The translations under genes and the position numbers were made by a program. Source: JBOFBH01 sp051657715 (GTDB taxonomy: Bacteria > Actinomycetota > Actinomycetes > Actinomycetales > Angustibacteraceae). From it: DNA of 64,000 bases. The notes under the pieces were generated by a model. The model did not search any database and was not told where the DNA came from. It was given only the letters and a program-made list of their open reading frames with translations. How positions within the stretch are numbered: position 1 is the stretch's first letter; each line of letters starts with the position of its first letter. This document shows positions 42,729 through 51,789 of the stretch, piece by piece. Location of the stretch: NCBI GenBank assembly GCA_051657715.1, contig JBOFLF010000064.1, positions 310,001-374,000 of the forward strand, in the 5' to 3' direction.

Positions 42729-43979
42729 TCACCCGAACCTACCGCCCGGTCGGTGGAGGCGGCTGCCGAGGACCCCTGACGTGGTGGACGAGCCCGCCGC
42801 GTCGATGCCCGTGCCGTCACCGATGCCCGCGCCGTTACCGATTTCTGTGCCGTCACCGATTTCTGCGCGATCACCGATGCCGTCGCCAGTGACATCTAGG
42901 TCGTCCGCCAGGAGGTCGAGCTGACCTGCCCCACCCCGCGGCGGCCGGCGGCCGAGGTGACGCCAACCGGCCGGGGTCGCGGCCCGACCCCGGGGGGTGC
43001 GGGCCAGCAGCCCTTCCCGTACCAGGAACGGCTCCACGACGGTCTCCACCGTGTCCGCCTCCTCCCCGACCGCCACCGCCAACGTGGTCAGCCCTACCGG
43101 ACCACCGCCGAACCGCTCGCACAGGGCTCGCAGGACAGCCCGGTCCAACCGGTCCAGCCCACGCTCGTCCACGTCGTACAACTCCAGCGCGGCCCGCGCG
43201 GCCCGACGGTCGATCCGCCCGTCGCCGTGCACCTGCGCCCAGTCCCGCACCCGGCGCAGCAGCCGGTTGGCGATCCGGGGCGTGCCGCGGCAGCGTCCGG
43301 CGATCTCGGTGGCGCCTTCGTCGTCCAGCCCGATGCCGAGCAGGCCGGCGGAGCGGTTCAGCAGCTGGTGCAGCTCGGCCGCGCTGTAGAAGTCGAGGTG
43401 GCCGGTGAAACCGAAGCGGTCCCGCAGCGGAGCCGGCAGCAGACCGGACCGGGTGGTCGCGCCGACCAGCGTGAATCGAGCCAGGTCCAGCGGGATCGCG
43501 GTGGCACCAGGACCCTTGCCGACGATCACGTCGACCCGGAAGTCCTCCATCGCCAGGTAGAGCATCTCCTCGGCGGGGCGGGCCATCCGGTGTATCTCGT
43601 CCAGAAACAACACCTCGCCCTCGGTGAGCGAGGACAGGATGGCCGCGAGGTCGCCGGCGTGCTGGATGGCCGGACCGCTGCTCACGCGCACCGGCGCGGA
43701 CATCTCGGCACCGATGATGAAGGCCAACGTGGTCTTGCCCAGACCAGGTGGGCCGGACAGCAGCACGTGGTCCGGCTGGGTGCCACGGTCTCGGGCGGCC
43801 TGCAGCACCAACGACAACTGCTCGCGGACGCGGCCCTGCCCGATCAGCTCGTCCAGCCGCGTCGGACGCAACGCGCTCTCCACGGTGCGCTCGTCCGCCC
43901 CGGCCTCGGCCGCCACCACCCGCAGCTCCGGGTCAGCCTCGAACACGCTGTCGTCCCCGCCCCCTGGTAGGCGGCTCAC
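42729..43979 (-). CDS. ruvB: Holliday-junction branch-migration ATPase RuvB
   Basis: AAA+ motor of branch migration. Walker A SGPPGLGKTTLAFI, Walker B VLFLDEIHRM, sensor I GATTRSGLLPAPLRDRFG, and the C-terminal winged helix (EPFLVREGLLARTPRGRAATP). After about residue 355 comes an extra tail of about 60 residues, partly an IGDG-type hexapeptide repeat, which core RuvB proteins lack. The GTG start overlaps the ruvA stop. Confidence 0.96.
   Translation of the reverse strand: MSRLPGGGDDSVFEADPELRVVAAEAGADERTVESALRPTRLDELIGQGRVREQLSLVLQAARDRGTQPDHVLLSGPPGLGKTTLAFIIGAEMSAPVRVSSGPAIQHAGDLAAILSSLTEGEVLFLDEIHRMARPAEEMLYLAMEDFRVDVIVGKGPGATAIPLDLARFTLVGATTRSGLLPAPLRDRFGFTGHLDFYSAAELHQLLNRSAGLLGIGLDDEGATEIAGRCRGTPRIANRLLRRVRDWAQVHGDGRIDRRAARAALELYDVDERGLDRLDRAVLRALCERFGGGPVGLTTLAVAVGEEADTVETVVEPFLVREGLLARTPRGRAATPAGWRHLGRRPPRGGAGQLDLLADDLDVTGDGIGDRAEIGDGTEIGNGAGIGDGTGIDAAGSSTTSGVLGSRLHRPGGRFG
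42805..42888. repeat. 18-bp tandem repeats in the 3' end of ruvB
   Basis: Four head-to-tail 18-bp units at 42805, 42823, 42841 and 42859, plus a partial fifth, encode an IGDG-type hexapeptide in the C-terminal tail of RuvB. The units differ by a few substitutions, so the array is older than an exact duplication. Confidence 0.85.
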
Positions 43980-44578
43980 GAGGGCCGCCCCAGTCGTTGC
44001 AGCGCAGCTCGCAGGACCGCCGGGACGTCTACCGGCTGGTCATCGCCCGGGGCCACCGCCGACACCGCGTCGTCCGCGGCCTTCATCGTCCACCCCAGGC
44101 CGACCAGGGCCTGCCGCACCTGGTCACGCCACCCGTCCCCGGGCACGGGCACCGTCGGACCCTGGGACGCTGTCGCGGGTGGGCCGAGCTTGCCCTTGAG
44201 CTCCAGGGCCAGCCGCTGCGCCCCCTTGAGCCCGACCCCCGGAACGGCACGGAGCGCGGCGAAGTCGTCGGTGGCGATCGCCCGGCGCAACGACTCCGGC
44301 TCGTGCACCGCGAGCATGGCCAGCGCCAGCCTCGGACCGATACCGGACACGGTCTGCACAGCCTCGAAGGTGGCGCGTTCGTCGTCGTCGGCAAAACCGA
44401 ACAGGGTCAGGGAGTCCTCGCGCACCACCAGCGACGTGGTCAGCAGCGCGGGGGCGCCCTCGCGCAGCCCGGCCAAGGTGCGGGGTCCCGCGTGGACCAG
44501 GACGCCGACGCCGCCGACCGCGACCACCGCAGCGTCCAGCCTCAGCTGCTGGACGACCCCGGACACCGACGCGATCAC
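43976..44578 (-). CDS. ruvA: Holliday-junction DNA-binding protein RuvA
   Basis: Tetrameric protein that holds the junction for RuvB. The N-terminal OB fold begins MIASVSGVVQQLRLDAAVV; the HhH motifs are FEAVQTVSGIGPRLALAML and FAALRAVPGVGLKGAQRLAL; the C-terminal RuvB-binding domain is QVRQALVGLGWTMKAADDAV. The 200-residue model starts at GTG 44578, overlapping the ruvC stop. The longer open frame upstream is antisense-like and rejected. Confidence 0.96.
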   Translation of the reverse strand: MIASVSGVVQQLRLDAAVVAVGGVGVLVHAGPRTLAGLREGAPALLTTSLVVREDSLTLFGFADDDERATFEAVQTVSGIGPRLALAMLAVHEPESLRRAIATDDFAALRAVPGVGLKGAQRLALELKGKLGPPATASQGPTVPVPGDGWRDQVRQALVGLGWTMKAADDAVSAVAPGDDQPVDVPAVLRAALQRLGRPS

Positions 44579-45126
44579 CGGCGGCCCGCTCGAACAGTGG
44601 CCGAAGCCATCGGGACCCGGGCGCGTGCTTCGGCCAGGCGTTGAGCGGCAGAGCCGCGCCAGACCTGGCAGATCGCCAGAGCGAGCGCGTCGGCGGCGTC
44701 GGCCGGTCGCGGTGGCGCGTCCAACCGCAACAGCCGGGTCACCATCGCGGCCACCTGCGCCTTGTCCGCCCGGCCATGGCCGGTGACGGCGGCCTTCACC
44801 TCGCTCGGGGTGTGCAGCGCGACCGGCACGCCGTGCCGAGCCGCCACCAGGACCGCGACCGCCGACGCCTGAGCGGTCCCCATGACGGTGCGGACGTTGT
44901 GCTGGCTGAACACCCGCTCCACCGCCACCACATCCGGCTGGCAGCGCAGTACCCAGGCCTCGATATCCCGCTCGATGTGGGCCAACCGTTCGGTGAGGGG
45001 AGCGCCGGCCGGGGTGCGCACCACATCGACGTCCACCAAGTGGAGCGCGCGACCGGCCGTGCCGCTCACCACGCCCACCCCACACCGGGTCAACCCAGGG
45101 TCAACACCCAGAACCCGCACGCGCAC
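44575..45126 (-). CDS. ruvC: Crossover junction endodeoxyribonuclease RuvC
   Basis: Resolves Holliday junctions by paired nicks. The acidic catalytic residues are in VLGVDPGLTRCGVGV, VVAVERVFSQHN, and PRPADAADALALAICQ. Length 183 residues is normal. It leads the overlapping ruvC-ruvA-ruvB run, 92 nt after yebC. Confidence 0.96.
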   Translation of the reverse strand: MRVRVLGVDPGLTRCGVGVVSGTAGRALHLVDVDVVRTPAGAPLTERLAHIERDIEAWVLRCQPDVVAVERVFSQHNVRTVMGTAQASAVAVLVAARHGVPVALHTPSEVKAAVTGHGRADKAQVAAMVTRLLRLDAPPRPADAADALALAICQVWRGSAAQRLAEARARVPMASATVRAGRR

Positions 45127-45218
45127 GCCTCCGGTCCGAACACCAGTTCGGTGGCCACGCTACACAGCGCGTCCGCCGAGCCTCGCCAGGACGCGCCGAT
45201 ACCGCCGAGGCAGGTGGC

Positions 45219-45974
<756 letters not shown>

Positions 45975-46107
45975 GCTCGCTCCTTCACCTTGCCGCCGGT
46001 CCGCGCCGCCGTCGAGCCTAACGCCACGGCGGCTCGGACCCCGCGTCCCTCCTCTGCCCTCGTCCGGCCAGGCATGCTTCGAGATCGCGCAAGAGACATC
46101 GTTGGCG

Positions 46108-46713
46108 CTACGAACGGCGCCGCACCATCTCGAGGAACAGGCGGTGCACGCGACCGTCGCCGGTCACCTCCGGGTGGAACGACGTGGCCAGCAGCGCACC
46201 CTGCCGGACAGCGACAACCCGGCCAGCTGCCGGCCCCTGCTCGACACGCGCGAGCACCTCGACGTCCGGCCCGGCGTCCTCGACCCAGGGCGCCCGGATG
46301 AAGGACGCCGGCACCGGACCGCCGTCCACCCCGCGCACCCGCACGGCGCCGTCGAAGGAGTCGACCTGACGGCCGAACGCATTGCGCCGCACCGTGATGT
46401 CCAGACCGCCGAAGGTCTGCTGGTCCGGGCGGCCGTCGAGCACCCGGTCAGCCAGCAGGATCATGCCCGCGCAGGACCCGTACGCCGGCAGGCCTTCCCG
46501 CAGTCGCCCAACCAGCGGCTCACGGACCCCGAATGCCCGGGACAGCTTGTCGATCGTGGTCGACTCCCCGCCCGGGATCACCAGGCCGGCCAGCCCCTCC
46601 AGCTCCTGCGGACGTCGTACCGGGACGGCGCGTGCCCCGACCACAGTCAACGCCGCCAGGTGCTCCCGTACGTCCCCCTGCAGCGCCAGCACACCGATCA
46701 CCGCGTCACCCAC
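46108..46713 (-). CDS. pdxT: Glutaminase subunit of pyridoxal 5'-phosphate synthase
   Basis: Releases ammonia from glutamine for PdxS. GLALQGDVREHL-type start (VIGVLALQGDVREH), nucleophile Cys in YGSCAGMILLADRV, and the His/Glu dyad in SFHPEVTGDGRVH. 201 residues. GTG at 46713 lacks a clear ribosome binding site. Its partner pdxS normally lies immediately upstream but here is 2.2 kb away, beyond vapBC and kynU. Confidence 0.95.
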   Translation of the reverse strand: MGDAVIGVLALQGDVREHLAALTVVGARAVPVRRPQELEGLAGLVIPGGESTTIDKLSRAFGVREPLVGRLREGLPAYGSCAGMILLADRVLDGRPDQQTFGGLDITVRRNAFGRQVDSFDGAVRVRGVDGGPVPASFIRAPWVEDAGPDVEVLARVEQGPAAGRVVAVRQGALLATSFHPEVTGDGRVHRLFLEMVRRRS

Positions 46714-46755
46714 GACACCAGAGCTTAGGAGCCGGTCCGTGTCCTGTGTCGCGGG

Positions 46756-47205
46756 TCAACGCTTGGTCGACACGCGACGGCTTCGCGGCTGATTCCATCG
46801 AACTCCCTTGAAGCGGCCGAAGTCGCTGTCATACGTCACCACGACAGCGTCGTACTCAACCGCGAGCGCAGCTAGGTGGGCGTCGCTGACCAGGTTGCCA
46901 CCGGTACCAACCGTGGCCAGGAGCCCGGCGAGGACGTCGAGGTGCCGAGCCGTCGGCTCGACCAGGAGAGCCGACGGTCGGGCGAGCCACTCGGTGACCC
47001 GAGCCGTGGCTTCGGGGACGGGAAGGGGCGACGGGAACAGCCCCACCTTGGTCGACAGTCTGAGGAAGGCCAAGATCACCCCCCAGCTCAGGCCAACCGA
47101 CTCGTCGCCGGCCAACGCCTCGTCGAGCCATGTCCTCGAGTCACTGTGGTGGTCCGCATCCTCATTAACTGCGTACAGCAGGACGTTCGCGTCGACCAGC
47201 CTCAC
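46756..47205 (-). CDS. vapC: VapC-type PIN-domain toxin
   Basis: Putative RNase toxin. First catalytic Asp in LVDANVLLYAVNED; a later acidic pair is SDAHLAALA and TYDSDFGRF. The usual second Glu near residue 42 is not seen (WGVILAFLRL), as in a known VapC subgroup with this LAFLRLST motif. 149 residues. Its GTG start overlaps the stop of the upstream antitoxin gene (GTGA), a classic toxin-antitoxin arrangement. The target RNA is unknown. Confidence 0.9.
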   Translation of the reverse strand: MRLVDANVLLYAVNEDADHHSDSRTWLDEALAGDESVGLSWGVILAFLRLSTKVGLFPSPLPVPEATARVTEWLARPSALLVEPTARHLDVLAGLLATVGTGGNLVSDAHLAALAVEYDAVVVTYDSDFGRFKGVRWNQPRSRRVSTKR

Positions 47206-47456
47206 TTGCCGAGTCGCATCTTCCGGACCAGTTCCTCGTCCTCCAGCTCGCCGGCCAGCTGTAGCGCGCGGTCCAGATTGACCGTCGGCGTCCCGAGACG
47301 GGCCGTGCGGGTCTGGAACTGGGAGCGCGGTGGCCGACGACCGAGCCCGGTGCGGATCGCATCGTTCACGGCCTCCTTGAACGACACGCCTTTCTCGCGC
47401 ATTCGTCGACGGATCAGGGCCTCAGTATCGGCGTCCAGCGTGATGGTACTCCGCAC
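47202..47456 (-). CDS. vapB: VapB-type antitoxin, ribbon-helix-helix
   Basis: An 84-residue protein starting VRSTITLDADTEALIRRRM, an RHH DNA-binding strand and helices, then a helix for toxin binding (RALQLAGELEDEELVRKM). GTG at 47456 is chosen; a -10-like TATGAT (complement of 47463-47468) would place transcription start at or next to this GTG, so the mRNA may be leaderless. An 11-bp inverted repeat just upstream is the likely autoregulatory operator. The stop overlaps the vapC start. Confidence 0.85.
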   Translation of the reverse strand: MRSTITLDADTEALIRRRMREKGVSFKEAVNDAIRTGLGRRPPRSQFQTRTARLGTPTVNLDRALQLAGELEDEELVRKMRLGK

Positions 47457-47462
47457 GTTCTC

Positions 47463-47511
47463 ATCATAGCATCGGAGCAGTTGATGCTCTGATGCCCGCA
47501 TCGGCGCGATG
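47463..47511 (-). promoter_or_regulatory. vapBC promoter and operator-like inverted repeats
   Basis: A -10-like TATGAT on the minus strand covers 47463-47468. Upstream is an inverted repeat GCATCGGAGCA (47469-47479) - gttga - TGCTCTGATGC (47485-47495), one mismatch in 11 bp. Two further palindromes follow: GATGC-cc-GCATC (47491-47502) and CATCG-gcg-CGATG (47499-47511). This series of GATGC/GCATC half-sites fits cooperative binding by an RHH antitoxin. It also lies in the 84-nt divergent gap before kynU. Confidence 0.7.
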
Positions 47512-47540
47512 ACTACGCCCCCCGGGCTAGCGTGCCTGCC

Positions 47541-48821
47541 ATGACCGACTCGGCTGCCACGCGCTCCCCTGCCCCGACCCCCGACCTCGTGGACCTGACC
47601 GCGCGGGCCGTGAAGCTAGACGCGACTGATCCGCTGGGACACATCCGGGACCGGTTCGTCCTGCCGGACGGTGTGGTCTACCTGGACGGCAACAGCCTCG
47701 GCCCGTTGCCGGCCGGGGTCCGCGAGGCGGTGGACGACGTCGTCGTCCGGCAGTGGGGCCGGGACCTCATCGGGTCCTGGAACACCCACGACTGGTGGGG
47801 TGCTCCGCGCCGGGTGGGGGACGCGATCGGCCGGCTGGTCGGCGCGGCACCCGGGCAGGTGGTGGTGGGGGACTCGACGTCGGTGCAGCTGTTCAAGTGT
47901 CTGGTCGCCGGTGCGCGGCTACGGCCCGGGCGGCGCGTCGTGGTGAGCGACCCGGACACCTTCCCCACCGACCGCTACGTGCTGGACGGCGTCGCGGCGC
48001 TGACCGGACTGGAGGTGATCCAGACGGGGCCGGCCGAGCTGCCGGCGGTGCTCGCCGAGCACGGCGCGGACGTCGCGGTGGTCTCGCTGTCGCACGTGGA
48101 CTACCGGACCGGCGAGCTGTGGGACCTGCCCGGCTTGACCGCGGCGATACACGACACCGGCGCGATCGCGCTCTGGGACCTGTGCCACAGCGCGGGCGTC
48201 GTCGACGTCGGGCTGGACGCGCACGGCGTCGACCTCGCCGTCGGCTGCGGCTACAAGTACCTCAACGGCGGCCCCGGCGCACCGGGTTACGTATACGTCG
48301 CACACCGGCACCAGGACGCCGTCGACCAACCGCTCATTGGGTGGAACGGACACGCCCACCCGTTCGCGATGACCCCGGACTACCAGCCGGCACCCGGCAT
48401 CGACCGGATGCGGGTCGGCACCCCACCGATGCTCTCGCTGCTCGCGCTCGAGGCGGCGCTGCGCGCGTACGACGGTCTGGATATCGCCGCGGTCCGAGCA
48501 CGGTCGCTGTCGCTGACCGGCTTTCTGATCAGCTGCGTGCACGAGCTGCTGCCGGACGTCGCGGTGGTCACCCCGAGCAATGACGCCCGGCGCGGCTCGC
48601 AGGTCGCACTTCGACACCCCCGAGCGGTTGCAATCGTCCAAGCGCTGATCGCACGCGGCGTCGTTGGCGACTTCCGCGAGCCGGACGTCGTCCGGCTCGG
48701 CCTCGGTCCGCTGTTCCTCTCGCACGCTGACGTGTTAGCCGCTGCCCGCCACCTACATGCCGTGCTCACCGAGGACGACCTCGACGATCCCCGCTGGAAC
48801 GCGCGCGCCGCCGTCACCTGA
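47541..48821 (+). CDS. kynU: Kynureninase
   Basis: PLP enzyme that cleaves kynurenine to anthranilate and alanine. Signatures: VYLDGNSLGPLPAGVREAV, GDSTSVQLFKCLVAGARL, DLCHSAGVVDVGL, the Schiff-base lysine in GCGYKYLNGGPGAPGYVYVA, IGWNGHAHPF and RMRVGTPPMLSLLALEAAL. 426 residues, full length. ATG at 47541 is chosen; an in-frame codon 9 nt earlier is possible. No tryptophan dioxygenase or formamidase lies in the window. It is divergent from vapBC and convergent with pdxS. Confidence 0.95.
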   Translation: MTDSAATRSPAPTPDLVDLTARAVKLDATDPLGHIRDRFVLPDGVVYLDGNSLGPLPAGVREAVDDVVVRQWGRDLIGSWNTHDWWGAPRRVGDAIGRLVGAAPGQVVVGDSTSVQLFKCLVAGARLRPGRRVVVSDPDTFPTDRYVLDGVAALTGLEVIQTGPAELPAVLAEHGADVAVVSLSHVDYRTGELWDLPGLTAAIHDTGAIALWDLCHSAGVVDVGLDAHGVDLAVGCGYKYLNGGPGAPGYVYVAHRHQDAVDQPLIGWNGHAHPFAMTPDYQPAPGIDRMRVGTPPMLSLLALEAALRAYDGLDIAAVRARSLSLTGFLISCVHELLPDVAVVTPSNDARRGSQVALRHPRAVAIVQALIARGVVGDFREPDVVRLGLGPLFLSHADVLAAARHLHAVLTEDDLDDPRWNARAAVT

Positions 48822-48891
48822 GGCACGACATCGCGATGGCCCGATGGGCCTCATCATCATCGCCCGATGCCAACGTGATGCCCGCGAGGTG

Positions 48892-49908
48892 CTACCAGCC
48901 GCGGTCGGCCAGCCGGTGCGGCTCCGGAACGTCGGCCACGTTGATCCCGACCATCGCCTCACCCAGCCCGCGGGACACCTTGGCCACCACGTCCGGGTCG
49001 TCATAGAAGGTCGTCGCCTTGACGATCGCCTCAGCTCGCTGCGCGGGGTTGCCGGACTTGAAGATCCCGGAGCCGACGAACACTCCCTCGGCACCCAGCT
49101 GCATCATCATCGCGGCATCCGCGGGGGTGGCGATGCCGCCGGCAGTGAACAGCACCACCGGGAGCTTGCCCGCCCCGGCTACCTCGCGGACCAGCTCGTA
49201 TGGCGCCTGCAACTCTTTCGCGGCGACATACAGCTCGTCCGGTGACAGCGACGTCAGCCGGCGGATCTGACCGCCGATCGACCGCATGTGCGTCGTCGCG
49301 TTCGACACGTCACCGGTGCCAGCCTCGCCCTTGGAGCGGATCATCGCCGCGCCCTCGGCGATCCGCCGCAACGCTTCGCCGAGGTTGGTCGCACCGCAGA
49401 CGAACGGCACCGTGAACGCCCACTTGTCGATGTGGTGCTCATAGTCGGCCGGGGTCAGCACCTCGGACTCGTCGATGTAGTCGACACCGAGCGACTGCAG
49501 CACCTGCGCTTCGACGAAGTGCCCGATCCGGGCCTTCGCCATCACCGGGATGGACACCGCGGAGACGATGCCCTCGACCATGTCCGGATCACTCATCCGA
49601 GCAACCCCACCCTGGGCGCGGATGTCGGCCGGCACCCGCTCCAGCGCCATCACCGCGACCGCGCCGGCGTCCTCGGCGATCTTCGCCTGGTCGGGGGTGA
49701 CGACGTCCATGATGACGCCGCCCTTGAGCATCTCGGCCATGCCCCGCTTGACCCGGGCCGTACCGGTCGTAGGTTGGGGTTGTAGCCCGGTGGTGGCTTC
49801 AGCAGGGTGGACAGCAGCACGGTGCACAGCAGCGGTGGGCTCAGCGGCGGCGAGTACCGACGACCTGGGCGCGGATTCGCTCACGGCGGCGGTGCGGTCA
49901 GTGGGCAC
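48892..49908 (-). CDS. pdxS: Synthase subunit of pyridoxal 5'-phosphate synthase
   Basis: Makes PLP from ribose 5-phosphate, glyceraldehyde 3-phosphate and PdxT-derived ammonia. The core begins ARVKRGMAEMLKGGVIMDVV, with DAGAVAVMALERVPADIRAQ and GTGDVSNATTHMRSI. GTG at 49908 has GGGAGG 6 nt upstream, which decides the start and gives 338 residues with an unconserved N-terminal extension of about 50. The still longer frame to 49971 lacks support. Confidence 0.96.
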   Translation of the reverse strand: MPTDRTAAVSESAPRSSVLAAAEPTAAVHRAAVHPAEATTGLQPQPTTGTARVKRGMAEMLKGGVIMDVVTPDQAKIAEDAGAVAVMALERVPADIRAQGGVARMSDPDMVEGIVSAVSIPVMAKARIGHFVEAQVLQSLGVDYIDESEVLTPADYEHHIDKWAFTVPFVCGATNLGEALRRIAEGAAMIRSKGEAGTGDVSNATTHMRSIGGQIRRLTSLSPDELYVAAKELQAPYELVREVAGAGKLPVVLFTAGGIATPADAAMMMQLGAEGVFVGSGIFKSGNPAQRAEAIVKATTFYDDPDVVAKVSRGLGEAMVGINVADVPEPHRLADRGW

Positions 49909-49993
49909 GACAGACCTCCCTGGTGCACGGGGCAGTGGCTCCATGGTACGGCTCGCCGCAGGCCTGACCACCAGCGCTGGGTCCGATCGGACG

Positions 49994-50665
49994 CTACCGG
50001 GTCAGCTCGGGCGGCGGCTCGTCGTCCATCTCGAAGGTGTCGGGCACCAGCGCACGTCCAGCCAACCGCACCCACCGCACGATCCGCTTGCGGCGCAACC
50101 GCAGGACGTCCGTCACGGCGCCGTTGAGGAACCGCCGGGCCAGCTGCACCCGATGAGCGGCGACCGCCACCCGGTCCAGCGCAAGGGCACCGAGACCACC
50201 AGCCTGGTCGTCCTCGAGCTGGTCATGACGCGATCCGGCGCTCTGGCCCGCAGCCACGTCGAGCCCGCGGTCGGACCGGCCCTGGCCGGACTCGGAGTCG
50301 GACTCGGGATCCAGCCCGCCCACGGCAGCGCGCAGCACCCGGGACAGATCGCTCTCCGCCTGCTCCCGCCGAGCACCACCTGCCACCCCGCGATGATCGG
50401 GCGATTCGTGGTTGTCCGCGGACTCCCCTGCTTCGAGCGCCCGGGACGCCGCATCGGCGAGCAACAACCCGGATGCCGCGTCCACCCGCCCGGAGGTGGC
50501 CAGCTCCAAGGCAGCCTCGGCCCGGCGGACCAGCTGGGTGTCCAGGACCGCCCGGGCCGCCTCGACCCGGTGGTGCAACCGATCCAGACGGCTTGCGGAG
50601 AACGACAGGTACCAGGCCAGCAGGGCGAGCAGGAGCGACCCTGCCAACGTCCACACCGAGATCAC
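49994..50665 (-). CDS. Membrane-anchored helical protein between pimA and pdxS
   Basis: A 223-residue protein with one N-terminal helix (VWTLAGSLLLALLAWYLSF) followed by a long charged helical region and a low-complexity middle (ESDSESGQGRSDRG). The C-terminal part (RRFLNGAVTDVLRLRRKRIVRWVRLAG) looks conserved in actinobacteria. GTG at 50665 overlaps the pimA stop (GTGA). In mycobacteria a membrane gene sits at the same place. Function unknown. Confidence 0.72.
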   Translation of the reverse strand: MISVWTLAGSLLLALLAWYLSFSASRLDRLHHRVEAARAVLDTQLVRRAEAALELATSGRVDAASGLLLADAASRALEAGESADNHESPDHRGVAGGARREQAESDLSRVLRAAVGGLDPESDSESGQGRSDRGLDVAAGQSAGSRHDQLEDDQAGGLGALALDRVAVAAHRVQLARRFLNGAVTDVLRLRRKRIVRWVRLAGRALVPDTFEMDDEPPPELTR

Positions 50666-51789
50666 GACGAGACCTCTGCCGCCCCGGCGGCAACGGTCTC
50701 GTACACCGCGAGCACCTCGTCGCCCACCGTGGCCCAGTCGTACCGCCGAGCCGCGGCGGACGCGGCGGCTGACAGCTCCACCCGGCGAGAGCTGTCCCGG
50801 AGCAGATCGATCAACGCTGCTGCCAGCGCCTGGGAGTCGCCAACGAGGAACGTCGAGCCGAGCCGGCCGCCGTCCAAGACCCGCAAGAACGGGTCGATGT
50901 CGCTGGCCAGCACCGGCGCGCCCGCGCTCATCGCCTCCACCAGGACGATGCCGAAGCTCTCCCCCCCGGTGTGCGGGGCGACGTAGACGTCGACGGACCG
51001 CAGCAGGGCGGCCTTGTCCGCATCGCTGACCGCACCGACGAACGTGCACGCGTCCCGCGTCCGCGGGTCGAGCCGCGCTCGGGCCGCGACGACGTCACCG
51101 CGCCCGGCCACGATGATGCGGGCACCGGGAAACGCCTGCAGCACCAACGGCACCGCGGCCATCAGCACCGGCAACCCCTTGCGCGGCTCGTCGATCCGTC
51201 CCACGAACGCGATCGTCGGACGGGTCGCCGTCCCCGACCACCGGCAGGCGCGCTCGGCGGTCGCGAAGACGTCGACGAACACCCCGTTCGGGATCACCAC
51301 CGCGTCGCCACCGAGGTGGGTGGTCACCGTCCGGCGGGCGTCCTCGCTGACGGCGATCCGCGCGATGATCTTCTCCAGCCCGGGCCGCACCAGCGGGTAC
51401 GCGGCCTGCATCGCGCGCGACCGCAGGTTCGAGGTGTGGAACGTGGCCACGATCGGGCCGTCGGACGCCCACAGCGCGAGCAGCGACAGGCTGGGGGTCA
51501 CCGGCTCGTGGATGTGCACCACGTCGAAGGATCCCGAGTCCACCCAGCGGTGCACCCGGCGAGCGGTGACCGGTCCGATGCTCACCCGGGCCACCGAACC
51601 GTTGTACGGCACCGGAATCGCACGCCCGGCCGGCACGACGTAGTCCGGGACTGGAGTGTCGTCGTCCGCTGGCGCCAGCACGCTGACCTGGTTGCCGTGG
51701 CTGATCAGGTGCTGCGCGAGATCCCGCACGTGGAACTGGACACCGCCAGGCACGTCGAAAGAGTAGGGACAGACGATGCCGATCCTCAC
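50662..51789 (-). CDS. pimA: Phosphatidylinositol mannosyltransferase PimA
   Basis: First mannosyl transfer from GDP-mannose to phosphatidylinositol on the cytoplasmic face. GT4 with MRIGIVCPYSFDVPGGVQFH (donor loop), VHIHEPVTPSLSLLAL, ATFHTS, AFVGRIDEPRKGLPVLM and EX7E-type ESFGIVLVEAMSAGAPVLAS. 375 residues, full length. Overlaps patA (ATGA type) upstream and the membrane protein downstream. Confidence 0.95.
   Translation of the reverse strand: MRIGIVCPYSFDVPGGVQFHVRDLAQHLISHGNQVSVLAPADDDTPVPDYVVPAGRAIPVPYNGSVARVSIGPVTARRVHRWVDSGSFDVVHIHEPVTPSLSLLALWASDGPIVATFHTSNLRSRAMQAAYPLVRPGLEKIIARIAVSEDARRTVTTHLGGDAVVIPNGVFVDVFATAERACRWSGTATRPTIAFVGRIDEPRKGLPVLMAAVPLVLQAFPGARIIVAGRGDVVAARARLDPRTRDACTFVGAVSDADKAALLRSVDVYVAPHTGGESFGIVLVEAMSAGAPVLASDIDPFLRVLDGGRLGSTFLVGDSQALAAALIDLLRDSSRRVELSAAASAAARRYDWATVGDEVLAVYETVAAGAAEVSS

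Noticed and set aside
44579..45085. Extension of ruvA to 369 residues
   Set aside because: It overlaps ruvC in another frame and lacks any conserved sequence; the GTG at 44578 matches RuvA.
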